Origin: Arthrobacter alpinus
GTDB taxonomy: Bacteria > Actinomycetota > Actinomycetes > Actinomycetales > Micrococcaceae
NCBI RefSeq assembly: GCF_900105965.1
Contig: NZ_FNTV01000001.1
Location: 2,914,001-2,978,000 of the forward strand
DNA: 64,000 nt
Direction: 5' to 3'
Below are positions 30,676 through 38,486 of the stretch, in pieces; within the stretch, counting starts at the first letter, position 1, and every line of letters starts with the position of its first letter. Position numbers and translations under genes: made by a program. The notes beneath the pieces are model-generated. The model was not told where the DNA came from. It ran no database searches and was given only the letters and a program-made list of their open reading frames with translations.

Positions 30676-31131
30676 CTAACCGAGGCTGGCATCTCCTACG
30701 AGGTGCCGGTTTCGCGTCTCAATCAACTTCTGTAAATAACTGGCCAAAAACAATTTCTCCACCAGCCGCCCCAGCGGACCAAACGGTGCTTGGAACTCAA
30801 TACGGTCAATCATGGTGGTTACACCGGCAAGCTCACTGAACTCATGGACGTGCCGGAAGCGTTGAAATGGACCGCTGATCTGCTCGTCGATGAAAACGTC
30901 CGGCGCCTCCATGCACGTAACCCGACTCGTCATCCGCAGCGGTAGCCCAAAATGCCAGGCCCGCCACGTCACGTCTTCGCCCAAGGAAATCAGACCGGAG
31001 GTAACCCCGGAAATGGCCTGCTCCCGTGATGCGGCCATCGATTCGGTATGGGCGTCAATGCTGCGCGCCAAATCAAACAGCTGGGCTTTGGGGAGGTTGG
31101 CCCGGGTGATGCATTCGAAGGCAACGGTCAT
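30676..31131 (-). CDS. SRPBCC-family (polyketide cyclase-like) protein, 151 aa
   Basis: ATG 31131. FECITRANLPKAQLFDLARSIDAH, TWRAWHFGLPLRMTSRVT, RFRHVHEFSEL and MIDRIEFQAPFGPLGRLVEKLFL give the helix-grip START-like fold of the cell-division-inhibitor/cyclase branch. Binds a hydrophobic ligand by family; ligand unknown. Convergent with the GNAT gene to its left. Confidence 0.78.
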   Translation of the reverse strand: MTVAFECITRANLPKAQLFDLARSIDAHTESMAASREQAISGVTSGLISLGEDVTWRAWHFGLPLRMTSRVTCMEAPDVFIDEQISGPFQRFRHVHEFSELAGVTTMIDRIEFQAPFGPLGRLVEKLFLASYLQKLIETRNRHLVGDASLG

Positions 31132-31262
31132 GGTCCGAGTATGTCAGGCGGAGCCTGCCTCACCCCCTGGGAACAGGCCCGGCAGACCAAGTGTTTCATT
31201 CCGCCTCCGCGTAGATCCGTTCCCCTTCGTTCACGCAGGAACTCCTGTGACACGATATTGAG

Positions 31263-31742
31263 GTGACCGCACCACTGAAATTGACCACTAGTCGCGAATT
31301 CGAAGCTCAGCGCGAGGCCGCAAGAATTTGGTCCCTCGCCAAGGCCCGTCGGGATCAGAATTCCGAGTCCGACCCCGTTGAGAAAACACTGCCCGGGATC
31401 CAGCGGCGGCTGGACCTTGCAGGTGCCGAGTTGATTCTGGCCACCAACAGTAAAGGCTCCGTTGGCTTCACACTATTTGCCCCACATGAAGAAACCCTGG
31501 AGATCTTTTACCTTGCCGTGGCACCCGATTCATGGGGCGGCGGTGTGGCCGGGGCGCTGCTTGCCGGCGTTGAAGAATACGCCAGGGAAATCTCGCGAGG
31601 CATCCTGGAATTGTGGGTCATCAGTGACAACGAGCGCGCCATCAACGTCTACCAGCGAGCTGGCTTCATTGGCACCGATCAGCTGCAATACCTCGAGTCC
31701 TCAGGACAAACCGAACGTCGCATGATCAAGCACCTTGGCTAG
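31263..31742 (+). CDS. GNAT-family N-acetyltransferase, 159 aa
   Basis: GTG 31263. Core motifs FYLAVAPDSWGGGVAGALL (acetyl-CoA loop with G-G-G-V-A rather than R-G-x-G), LELWVISDNERAINVYQRAGF. A RimI-like single domain. The altered loop may weaken cofactor contact. Confidence 0.82.
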   Translation: MTAPLKLTTSREFEAQREAARIWSLAKARRDQNSESDPVEKTLPGIQRRLDLAGAELILATNSKGSVGFTLFAPHEETLEIFYLAVAPDSWGGGVAGALLAGVEEYAREISRGILELWVISDNERAINVYQRAGFIGTDQLQYLESSGQTERRMIKHLG

Positions 31743-31773
31743 CCGCCCGCCTGCCTCACTTGATTCGCGGTAG

Positions 31774-32430
31774 TTACTGCGAAAGCTTTGAGACACTCAC
31801 AATGATGACCTGGATTTCCTTGCCGCCGTCGTAGCGCAGATCGTACCCAACATCGAACCCCAAGGAGTCCCCCACGCCCACGGCATAGCTGGACTTACCG
31901 CCGGGATCATCCCGGGTTCCCTCGATCCAGCGCTCCACCGCCTCCGAATCCAACCCGTAGTCAGATACGGCATCCCGCAACAGCTGCCCATACTCGTCGA
32001 GCGTTTCTGCAGTCAAGAAATAGGTGACAACGCTCAACTCGGGGCTGGTGTCGGTGGTGAAGAAGCGCACGTGATCGGTGTCCGCTTCGAGAGTTCCTGT
32101 GGTGCCCCTGATGGTCAGTTGCAACTTTTCGCCCTTATTGGCAACCACGTCCGGGCCATGGGAGGAGTCCGGCAGTCCGACGTCGGCCTTGGCAATGGTG
32201 CCCGCACGGAAATCCAGCCGCAGCGATTGTGATTCCTTGGCTCTGGCGATCCCCAGTTCGTCCAGGGTGGAAAACTCCCCGATGTCCACGAGTTCTTCCG
32301 GGGTGAACGTTGGTGGGCCACTGGTGCGGCGGACAGTGAAACCACAGCCGCCTAAGGCTGCCCCAAGAACGACGGCGGCACTCGCCAACACTGCGCGGCG
32401 GCGGATGAGCGGGGCAAACGAACCGGGCAA
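31774..32430 (-). CDS. putative lipoprotein of unknown function, 218 aa
   Basis: TTG 32430 is the likely start: AAAGGA 6 bases upstream, then a signal with a twin-Arg-like RRRAVLASAAVVLGAALGGC. The lipobox Cys is at about residue 27. The longer frame upstream lies over the pseudouridine synthase gene and is not real. Mature part is soluble, acidic, mixed alpha/beta (GEFSTLDELGIARAKES, then FLTAETLDEYGQLLRDAV). No family recognised. Confidence 0.7.
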   Translation of the reverse strand: MPGSFAPLIRRRAVLASAAVVLGAALGGCGFTVRRTSGPPTFTPEELVDIGEFSTLDELGIARAKESQSLRLDFRAGTIAKADVGLPDSSHGPDVVANKGEKLQLTIRGTTGTLEADTDHVRFFTTDTSPELSVVTYFLTAETLDEYGQLLRDAVSDYGLDSEAVERWIEGTRDDPGGKSSYAVGVGDSLGFDVGYDLRYDGGKEIQVIIVSVSKLSQ

Positions 32431-32521
32431 GACGCATCCTTTCGGCGACAATGTGGCCAGCCTACCCTGCCGATCCCGGCTGGTCTGGGCGCCATGGAAC
32501 CCTCGGTACTCTTGAAAGGTG

Positions 32522-33448
32522 ATGAAATCTCCCCTTCCCGTGCGCAATGGCGTCAATGCAACCCGAGTGCGAGTGCCCGCTGAAGGTCCTTGGGACACGG
32601 CGATGGACTTTGTCTTGGAGAAGTTCGGCCACGTCGATTCAGCCGGAATCGTCGAGAGATTTGAACGCGGCGAGGTCCGGGCGCTGGACGGGGAAATCGT
32701 CACACCCACCACACCGTTGAACGAGCACATGTTCATTTGGTACTACCGCGAACTCCCCGAAGAAGATCGCCTCCCCGTGGAAATCTCCATCCTGCATCAG
32801 GATGAGAACTTGGTTGTGGTGGACAAGCCACACTTCCTGCCAACCACCCCGGGCGGCATGTACGTGCAGGAATCGGCCCTGGTTCGCCTGCGTGTGCTTC
32901 TCGATCTGCCGGATCTTGTCCCGATCCACCGTTTGGACCGCATGACGGCCGGCGTGCTGCTGTTCTCCGCCAACCCGGAAACTCGGGGCAAGTACCAGCT
33001 GCTCTTTGAAAAGCGACGCATCGAAAAAACCTACCGGGCGGTGGCGCCCGTCCGCGAAGACCTGGAATTCCCGCTGGTGCTACGTAGCCGCATGATCAAG
33101 TCCCGCACCTACCTCCTTGCCCAGGAAATCGAGGGTGAACCCAACGCCGAAACGCGCATTGAGCTCATGGATACCCGGATTGACGCCGCGTCGGGGCAGA
33201 CACTGGGGCTGTATGACCTGCAACCGCATACAGGCAAGACGCACCAGTTGCGCGTGCACCTGGCCTCACAGGGCATCGGGATCCTCAACGACTCGTTCTA
33301 CCCGGTCCTGTTTGACCAGGCTCCGGACGATTACACCAAACCCCTGCAGCTACTGGCCCACAGTATTTCCTTCACCGATCCGCTGACCCGCGAGCCCGTC
33401 AAGTACTCCTCAAATCTGGAACTGGCCGAGTTCCCGAACCACAAATAG
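32522..33448 (+). CDS. RluA-family pseudouridine synthase, 308 aa
   Basis: ATG 32522 (a GTG directly before is also possible). The RluA catalytic motif is VPIHRLDRMTAGVLLFSAN, with Asp in HRLDR as nucleophile. YRAVAPVR and DLQPHTGKTHQLRVHLASQG complete the core. The N-terminal S4-like region is shortened, and the WYYRELPEE segment fits the RluA subgroup annotated as 23S/tRNA synthases in actinobacteria. Divergent from the lipoprotein gene. Confidence 0.88.
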   Translation: MKSPLPVRNGVNATRVRVPAEGPWDTAMDFVLEKFGHVDSAGIVERFERGEVRALDGEIVTPTTPLNEHMFIWYYRELPEEDRLPVEISILHQDENLVVVDKPHFLPTTPGGMYVQESALVRLRVLLDLPDLVPIHRLDRMTAGVLLFSANPETRGKYQLLFEKRRIEKTYRAVAPVREDLEFPLVLRSRMIKSRTYLLAQEIEGEPNAETRIELMDTRIDAASGQTLGLYDLQPHTGKTHQLRVHLASQGIGILNDSFYPVLFDQAPDDYTKPLQLLAHSISFTDPLTREPVKYSSNLELAEFPNHK

Positions 33449-33478
33449 GGCTCGACAAACTCGGCCAGTGGAGTCCAC

Positions 33479-33817
33479 CTAGACGCCCAGGGCCGCGACC
33501 TCCACGACTGTTTTCACGTCCACTTCGGGTCGCTGGCCCACCACGAGGGTACGGATTTCGGCTGCGACTGATCGGGCCAGTGCCGGCGCCGGCACCGAAC
33601 CATCGGTGCCGATGCGTACCTTGACGGTCATCAAGGGGCGGTCATCGGTCTCTTCCTCAGCACACACCACGAATGGCACCGATGTGGCGGATTCCCCCGC
33701 CCCCACCAACGCACCCAGTTGCTTGACGGCCGTCAGCCACAAGGGATCGGCCGAATACACGGTATCAACGCCGTCCAGGCCCATCACCCACTGGTGAATC
33801 TGATCTTCTAGGCTCAT
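33479..33817 (-). CDS. small protein of the sigma/Asp23 operon, 112 aa
   Basis: ATG 33817, ATGA overlap with the anti-sigma/Asp23 gene. Alpha/beta (MTVKVRIGTDGSVPAPALARSVAAEI, then RPEVDVKTVVEVA), with a helix-strand layout like the second half of an Asp23 domain. Last gene of the operon. Conserved neighbour in actinobacterial Asp23 clusters; no known activity. Confidence 0.7.
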   Translation of the reverse strand: MSLEDQIHQWVMGLDGVDTVYSADPLWLTAVKQLGALVGAGESATSVPFVVCAEEETDDRPLMTVKVRIGTDGSVPAPALARSVAAEIRTLVVGQRPEVDVKTVVEVAALGV

Positions 33818-34428
33818 GGCCGTTCCTCTCCGGTCACGTCGATTTCATTACCACCGATTTCAGCAGCGTCGTCCAAGGGCGGCCTCATGTCAGTGAACGC
33901 CACGTGCACAGCCACAACATTAAGCTCGGTGTGCACCAGCATCTCGGCTGCTACCGCGTCCCGCAATTCCTGTGCCAGAGGGGGCAGCGGATACCCATAC
34001 CTGGCCGAAACGTTGATATGTACATCAACAGGCGCACCGGCAACACTGACGTCGCCTTCCAGACGGCAGCGCCCTATCAACACGCCACCTAGCGAGTCAC
34101 CAACAGAGCGAACCATGGCAATAACCGCGCCTTCTGTCTCACTCAGTTCATCCAACGGGCCACCACTGAGTGGAATGGAACGCCCTGCACGGGTTTCCAT
34201 GCGCAGGTTGGCCAACATGCCATCGAGCCAGCCCGGGCCATCGGCAGCCGCGGAAGCAACGTCGTCGGCCATTAGATCCAAAGCTGCGGCGCCCAGGCTG
34301 CGCAGCCCCGCGAGGCGCGCCTGGCACTGCGGGCAGTGTTCAACGTGCTGGATATCGGCGCAGACACCGGTGTCGAGGTAGTCGCTGAGGTCTTCGATGC
34401 GCCGGCCGCAATCATGCGTGGGGTTCAT
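33814..34428 (-). CDS. zinc anti-sigma (ZAS) domain fused to an Asp23-like domain, 204 aa
   Basis: ATG 34428 chosen because GGAGG lies 7 bases upstream and it overlaps the sigma-factor stop (ATGA). Residues 5-45 form a zinc-dependent anti-sigma-like fold (CGRRIEDLSDYLD, then HVEHCPQCQARL, the H-x3-C-x2-C signature). Residues 95-190 look like Asp23/Gls24 (GDVSVAGAPVDVHINVSARYG, LAQELRDAVAAEML, LNVVAVHVAFTDM). There is no transmembrane segment. Inferred to hold the ECF sigma factor encoded just upstream; the Asp23-like part may sense envelope state. Confidence 0.75.
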   Translation of the reverse strand: MNPTHDCGRRIEDLSDYLDTGVCADIQHVEHCPQCQARLAGLRSLGAAALDLMADDVASAAADGPGWLDGMLANLRMETRAGRSIPLSGGPLDELSETEGAVIAMVRSVGDSLGGVLIGRCRLEGDVSVAGAPVDVHINVSARYGYPLPPLAQELRDAVAAEMLVHTELNVVAVHVAFTDMRPPLDDAAEIGGNEIDVTGEERP

Positions 34429-34994
34429 CGCCATTCCTCCATTTCCGTCACAAGCGTGGTCCGTGCCCTGGCCAGCCGGCCGCGCACGCTGGCGGCGCTA
34501 ATTCCCAGCGCCTCGGCGATCTCGTCGTAAGACTGACCACCAAATTCTTTCAGAACCCAGCATCTTCGCTGTTCCTCAGGAAGGCGGGCCAGTGCCCGGC
34601 TGAGGGCCAGCCGGGCAGACCCGGCCACGGCGGCCTGCTCCGGAGTAGGTTTTCGGTCGGCAGGATCGGCCTGGTCATCGAGGTTGTCGTGGACCTTGCG
34701 TCGGCGTCCGGCGTCGACCGCCCGGTGACCAACAATGCGCATGAGCCAGGCCTTCACGGCGGCACCATCTTGCAGTGACCCGATATCTTTCCAGGCCGTG
34801 ACCAGCGCGTCTTGAACCACGTCGTCGGCTTCGTCAAAGGAACGGGTTAAGCGCCGGGCGTAGGCGCGCATGAGGGCTCCGTGGCGGCGGGCCAGCGTTT
34901 CAAAGGCCGCAACATCGCCGTCGGCGGCTCGCTCGGCCAACATCTGATCGGGAGCGTCGGCGAGCTTATGCGGCAGGTCTTGCTGAGGTTTCAC
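34425..34994 (-). CDS. ECF-type RNA polymerase sigma factor, 189 aa
   Basis: ATG 34994. Region 2 (AAFETLARRHGALMRAYARRLTR, then EADDVVQDALVTAW, with the -10 recognition helix), a linker rich in Asp, and region 4 (ALARLPEEQRRCWVLKEFGG, then SYDEIAEALGISAASVRGRLARAR). Length normal for ECF. Directly followed by its probable zinc anti-sigma. Placed at the end of the Asp23/CsbD/GlsB stress cluster. Confidence 0.92.
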   Translation of the reverse strand: MKPQQDLPHKLADAPDQMLAERAADGDVAAFETLARRHGALMRAYARRLTRSFDEADDVVQDALVTAWKDIGSLQDGAAVKAWLMRIVGHRAVDAGRRRKVHDNLDDQADPADRKPTPEQAAVAGSARLALSRALARLPEEQRRCWVLKEFGGQSYDEIAEALGISAASVRGRLARARTTLVTEMEEWR

Positions 34995-35060
34995 CGGCTT
35001 GCGCCCTTTCTTCTTTCAAGGCCGTCATGGTTACTTGAGGCTGAGCCTATAGGCACTACT

Positions 35061-35089
35061 GGCCGGCAGGATGCAAGCGCCTGCCGGCC
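35061..35089 (-). terminator. hairpin between glsB-like and sigma-factor genes
   Basis: GGCCGGCAGG (35061-35070) pairs exactly with CCTGCCGGCC (35080-35089), 9-base loop, with no T-tract. Separates the glsB-like gene from the sigma operon. Confidence 0.5.
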
Positions 35090-35101
35090 GGGGTGTTTGC
35101 G

Positions 35102-35359
35102 CTACTTGCGGCCGCGGATGGCGCCGTAAGCCGCGGCAACTACCAGGCCGCCACCAATGGACAGGAGCCAGGTTTTGATGTTGAAGAACGTACCGAGATC
35201 AGCGTTGAAAATGATTGATCCCAACCACCCACCAACAATGGCGCCCACAATGCCCAAGATGATGCTGGTAACCCAGCCGCCGCCCACCTTGCCGGGCATG
35301 ATTGCCTTAGCAATCGCTCCTACGATCAAGCCGAGAAAAATAAATCCAAAGAAACCCAC
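35102..35359 (-). CDS. GlsB/YeaQ/YmgE-family stress membrane protein, 85 aa
   Basis: ATG 35359, AAGGAG upstream. Three short TM helices: GFIFLGLIVGAIAKAIMPG, WVTSIILGIVGAIVGGWLG, WLLSIGGGLVVAAAYGAIRG. Glycine-rich, basic end. This is the transglycosylase-associated protein family, often stress-induced and often beside Asp23 genes. Confidence 0.9.
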   Translation of the reverse strand: MGFFGFIFLGLIVGAIAKAIMPGKVGGGWVTSIILGIVGAIVGGWLGSIIFNADLGTFFNIKTWLLSIGGGLVVAAAYGAIRGRK

Positions 35360-35387
35360 GGGTTTGCTCCTTTTGTTGTGTTCCTAC

Positions 35388-35582
35388 TTAGTTGGTGAAG
35401 CCGTCTTTGATGTCCTTGGCGGCGTCCTTGACCTTTTCGCCGGCCTGCTTGGCTGATGCGGAGGCCTGATCGGTGCGGCCCTCCTGTTCAAGCTCTGGGT
35501 TGTTCAGCAGCTTGCCGGCCGTTTCTTTAGCCGAGCCGAGACCCTTTTCGGTGTTGTTGCTGATCTTGTCTGTCAATCCCAT
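35388..35582 (-). CDS. CsbD-family stress protein, 64 aa
   Basis: Start ATG 35582 with AAAGGAG upstream; the longer frame is a shadow. MGLTDKISNNTEKGLGSAKETAGK, then PELEQEGRTDQASASAKQ, is typical CsbD: small, hydrophilic and disordered, induced by general stress in many bacteria. Molecular role unknown. Confidence 0.9.
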   Translation of the reverse strand: MGLTDKISNNTEKGLGSAKETAGKLLNNPELEQEGRTDQASASAKQAGEKVKDAAKDIKDGFTN

Positions 35583-35604
35583 GGTGTGCTCCTTTAGTAG
35601 TTCC

Positions 35605-36216
35605 TCATGCCACGCGTTCTGTGCGGGCAAATTTGCTGCGCGTTCCGGCCTTGATACGGACCAGAACGGGAAGTTGGATGCCCAGAAGTTCATCCAGGCC
35701 GTCCACAAGCTGTTCGATGGCGGCGCTCACCTCAGCAGGCGAGGCCCCCTTCCGCGCCTGAACACTGATTTTCAGTCCGGTTCTGCCTGCGGTGCCCCGT
35801 GTTTTCCACGACTGAACCGAGGTTGAAAGAACCTGAGTGTTCTCTGCCAGCGCGGCCTTGATTGCCTGCGCGGCCACTGCGGTGTCGACTCTTGTGCTTC
35901 CGGCATCACTGTCCTGCCGAGCCAATTGGTTGCTGCGGCCGGTGCCTTGTGAGGCAATCCAACACACGGACAACACGGCAATCAGGATCAGCAATGCCAG
36001 TAGCGCAACGGTCCACCAACTGGTGTCCGTTCCTGGAATCCGGGCCGCATCCAGCCGTTCCTGAATGCGGGCCCAGATCGTGGTGCCGGCGAAGGTCCAA
36101 CGTTGGGCGAATCCCCTGTTGGTCCCCGCCACTAGTGCGGCAGCTCCTGCCAAGGCAAGTACCAGACCGAACACGGCCAGCAATGCGCGGTTCAGACCGC
36201 GATTGGTGCCGTTCAT
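35605..36216 (-). CDS. alkaline-shock membrane anchor (AmaP-like) protein, 203 aa
   Basis: ATG 36216. Two TM helices (residues 10-32, ALLAVFGLVLALAGAAALVAG, and 66-88, TVALLALLILIAVLSVCWIA), then a cytoplasmic domain with the strand pattern found in AmaP (GLKISVQARKGASPAEVSAAI, then LPVLVRIKAG). AmaP tethers Asp23 to the membrane. 4-base overlap with the DUF6286 gene. Confidence 0.78.
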   Translation of the reverse strand: MNGTNRGLNRALLAVFGLVLALAGAAALVAGTNRGFAQRWTFAGTTIWARIQERLDAARIPGTDTSWWTVALLALLILIAVLSVCWIASQGTGRSNQLARQDSDAGSTRVDTAVAAQAIKAALAENTQVLSTSVQSWKTRGTAGRTGLKISVQARKGASPAEVSAAIEQLVDGLDELLGIQLPVLVRIKAGTRSKFARTERVA

Positions 36217-36809
36217 GCTCCCACCGCCCCTTGCGAGCCGGTGGAAAAAGTGATGGCCAAGGGCTTGCGAAGCCCGTAACCGGCCATCTCGCGTTCCACT
36301 GCTTCGCGAATGGCATTCGTGTCCACGCTCCGGCCAGCGCCGGGGCGGATTCTCACGTCAACACGCTTGCGACTGACGCTGCTGGCCACTTGTTCAGGGG
36401 CCAGCCTCGCTGCCGTGCGGGCAGTCCGTGAGACGGCTGCGGCGAGAACTTCGCTGTCAACAACGACGGCGGAGCGATCGTTTTCGATGATGTGCCGCGG
36501 CTTGGTGCCGGGCAAGAATGCTGCCACCAAAAGGGCCAGGCCCAACAAAGCTGCGACCGTACCGGCTGCGGCAAGCGCTCCGGGGATGGTGTCCGTGGCC
36601 AAGGATGCCGTGCGGCTGGCCAGCTCTGCCGGCGCCACCAGCAAGGCTGGATCTCCCTTGAACGAAAGCACCTGTTCAACCCCCAGCCAAACAACGGCCA
36701 CGAATACAACAATGGCGCTCGCGATGGACAAGAAGGACCGGCTGGAACGCGTCTCCCGCAGGTTCAGCCGCTTGATCAGCTGTGGCTGCACTGCCTGCAT
36801 ATCTCTCAT
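36213..36809 (-). CDS. DUF6286 family membrane protein, 198 aa
   Basis: ATG 36809. Two TM helices (FLSIASAIVVFVAVVWLGV and TIPGALAAAGTVAALLGLALLVAAF), then a cytoplasmic domain (RHIIENDRSAVVVDSEVLAAAV, KRVDVRIRPGAGRSVDTNAIREAV) shared by actinobacterial Asp23-cluster proteins. Probably an Asp23 membrane partner. Confidence 0.78.
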   Translation of the reverse strand: MRDMQAVQPQLIKRLNLRETRSSRSFLSIASAIVVFVAVVWLGVEQVLSFKGDPALLVAPAELASRTASLATDTIPGALAAAGTVAALLGLALLVAAFLPGTKPRHIIENDRSAVVVDSEVLAAAVSRTARTAARLAPEQVASSVSRKRVDVRIRPGAGRSVDTNAIREAVEREMAGYGLRKPLAITFSTGSQGAVGA

Positions 36810-37216
36810 AGGACCCTCCCTGCGGTTGATGGTTTTCCGTGGTGGACACCGGTGAACCGAATATCCACCTGCCCTACGCTTGTCCCGGCCAGATCATGGA
36901 GGCGTTGGGCCACAATTTTCCTGGCCTCTGCCGCGCGCTCGAACAGGGTGCCAGCACGGTTCTTTACTTGTTCCTTGCCCGCGGTCTCAGGCGGCATCGG
37001 GATGACCAGAGGCACGGCGAGCTGGACGCTGACTTGCCCCTGCCCATCGTGGATCCCGGCCCGCACGTCCCGTAGCGGAACGTTGAAGGCGTCGGCGGCG
37101 ATGGCTGCAACCAATTGATGCATGGTGCCGGAGGAAATGCTGGTGTATCCGGCACGCATGGTGTGGTGGTTGGCTAGCTGTGCTTCCTGCTCAAACCCCA
37201 GCGTGCCGGCACTCAT
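36806..37216 (-). CDS. Asp23-like small protein, 136 aa
   Basis: ATG 37216. Helical lead, then GTMHQLVAAIAADAFNV, VSVQLAVPLVIPMP, ARKIVAQRLHDLAGTSVGQVDIRFTGV, which follows the Asp23/Gls24 fold order in a shortened and diverged form. Second Asp23-like protein of the operon; possibly forms mixed filaments with the main Asp23. Confidence 0.7.
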   Translation of the reverse strand: MSAGTLGFEQEAQLANHHTMRAGYTSISSGTMHQLVAAIAADAFNVPLRDVRAGIHDGQGQVSVQLAVPLVIPMPPETAGKEQVKNRAGTLFERAAEARKIVAQRLHDLAGTSVGQVDIRFTGVHHGKPSTAGRVL

Positions 37217-37404
37217 GAGGAAGTGCGCTTGCCGCGAAGGGCGTCGAGAACGCCACGCAGATCCAAGCGGCCGTCAATGCTTCGGCCCACCACGGCACCC
37301 ACGGCCATGAACAGTGCCACCAGAAGCATGGCCCAGAATCCGAAGGCCAGGGCACAGATGGCCAAGGTGGCGGCTATCGCCGTTCCTGCAATGGTGGCAC
37401 TCAT
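37213..37404 (-). CDS. DUF2273-type small membrane protein, 63 aa
   Basis: ATG 37404. Two TM helices in one hairpin (IAGTAIAATLAICALAFGFW, MLLVALFMAVGAVVGR), then a short basic tail (DLRGVLDALRGKR). Standard DUF2273 member of Asp23 operons. 4-base overlaps on both sides. Confidence 0.82.
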   Translation of the reverse strand: MSATIAGTAIAATLAICALAFGFWAMLLVALFMAVGAVVGRSIDGRLDLRGVLDALRGKRTSS

Positions 37405-37901
37405 GAGACTCGGGCTTCGCGCTGGCCGCCCTGGTCATCGGTCCGCTTGGCTGCGACGAGCTTTTCATCAGACTCATCAGACTCTGATGCGATGTGGATG
37501 TCCGTGATGGAGACGTTGACCTCGGTCACTTCCATGCCCACAACGTCTTCGACGGCGGCGTAGATTGCGTCCCGAACATCGTCGGCAACCTTCTGCAGCG
37601 GGTGGGGGTACTCCACAACAAGCGTCACATCCACGGCTACCTGGGTCTGGCCAACTTCAACGCTGACGCCCTGGGTGAGATCCTTCTGGCCCACGGCTTC
37701 GCGAATGCTTCCCAACGCGCGGGCTGCCCCGCCGCCCAAGGCGTACACACCGGGGATGTCCTGCGCTGCGATGCCGGCAACCTTGGCGACAACACCGTCA
37801 GCCACTGTGGTGGTTCCACGGCTCGTGACCGTCTGCTTGGCCGGTGCGCTCGTAGCGCCCTGGTTGCTGGCCTGGTTCTTGATCTGAGGCTGAGTAGTCA
37901 A
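37401..37901 (-). CDS. Asp23/Gls24-family envelope stress protein, 166 aa
   Basis: Start TTG 37901 chosen (GGGAG 9 bases upstream); upstream residues are not homologous. Asp23 core: GTTTVADGVVAKVAGIAAQDIPGV, VSVEVGQTQVAVDVTLVVEYP, VADDVRDAIYAAVEDVVGM, VTEVNVSITDI. Asp23 forms membrane-proximal filaments in firmicutes and responds to cell-wall stress. First gene of the seven-gene operon, with a hairpin in its leader (GGCGCC-TTGTT-GGCGCC, 37947-37963) and a CRP-type site upstream. Confidence 0.88.
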   Translation of the reverse strand: MTTQPQIKNQASNQGATSAPAKQTVTSRGTTTVADGVVAKVAGIAAQDIPGVYALGGGAARALGSIREAVGQKDLTQGVSVEVGQTQVAVDVTLVVEYPHPLQKVADDVRDAIYAAVEDVVGMEVTEVNVSITDIHIASESDESDEKLVAAKRTDDQGGQREARVS

Positions 37902-38006
37902 AATAATCACTCCCGAAGTTTTTCGTTTAGATTCTTCTTCTAGCTCGGCGCCTTGTTGGCGCCTACACAGATAAGGCGTACTGACCGGTAGATTCGTCAC
38001 GGTCAA

Positions 38007-38032
38007 TCTTATGTGATCCGCATCACATAAGA
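38007..38032. promoter_or_regulatory. perfect CRP/GlxR-type palindrome upstream of asp23
   Basis: TCTTATGTGAT-CCGC-ATCACATAAGA, an 11-bp perfect inverted repeat whose centre TGTGA-N6-TCACA (38012-38027) is the CRP/GlxR consensus. On the minus strand a TTGACC -35 candidate follows immediately, so it is well placed to control the asp23 operon. Confidence 0.65.
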
Positions 38033-38068
38033 ATTTAGCCTGTGGCGGTGATGAGAAATGTCCGCTGT

Positions 38069-38374
38069 CTAGAGCGCGAGCCACTTTCCCGCTGACCTGC
38101 GGTAGCTGCGCAGCGCACCCGTAGTGGCCACCTCGTTGACTCCGTGAGCCATCGAGACGGCGGCGTTGCGCGCAAACTGGTTCTCGGCGTCGTACTCGCT
38201 TGCCTCAACCATGAACCGCACGGTGATGCGCGGGACACCTGCCACGATGTCCAGCTGGTTGGCCTCAACAACGTGGGCGGACTCCACAGTGGCAACAGCC
38301 ATGTTCATGACATCTTCAGGGGCGTGACCAGGACGCAGGCCGGTGATTTGAAGGGTGGCGCGGAAGGAAGGCAT
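38069..38374 (-). CDS. conserved actinobacterial small protein, 101 aa
   Basis: ATG 38374. Alpha/beta, with FRATLQITGLRPGHAPEDVM, VEANQLDIVAGVPRITVRFMVEA, AVSMAHGVNEVATTGALRSYRR. Two strand-helix units, with no catalytic pattern. Often found near ppc or the Asp23 cluster in related genomes as far as I recall. Function unknown. Confidence 0.7.
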   Translation of the reverse strand: MPSFRATLQITGLRPGHAPEDVMNMAVATVESAHVVEANQLDIVAGVPRITVRFMVEASEYDAENQFARNAAVSMAHGVNEVATTGALRSYRRSAGKWLAL

Positions 38375-38406
38375 GGCTCCAGCCTATTTGGAACGGGCTC
38401 CACACA

Positions 38407-38474
38407 AAAATGCCGCCGTTCCCGCATATTGCCGCAGCTGTAGCGGCGGCAATATGCGGGAACGGCGGCATTTT
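38407..38474. terminator. 29-bp perfect inverted repeat after ppc
   Basis: 38407-38435 (AAAATGCCGCCGTTCCCGCA onward) is exactly complementary to 38446-38474, 10-base loop, with A/T tracts at both outer ends, so it can terminate in either direction. Its length exceeds an ordinary terminator, and it may be a dispersed repeat. Confidence 0.85.
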
Positions 38475-38486
38475 CAAAGTGGGTGA

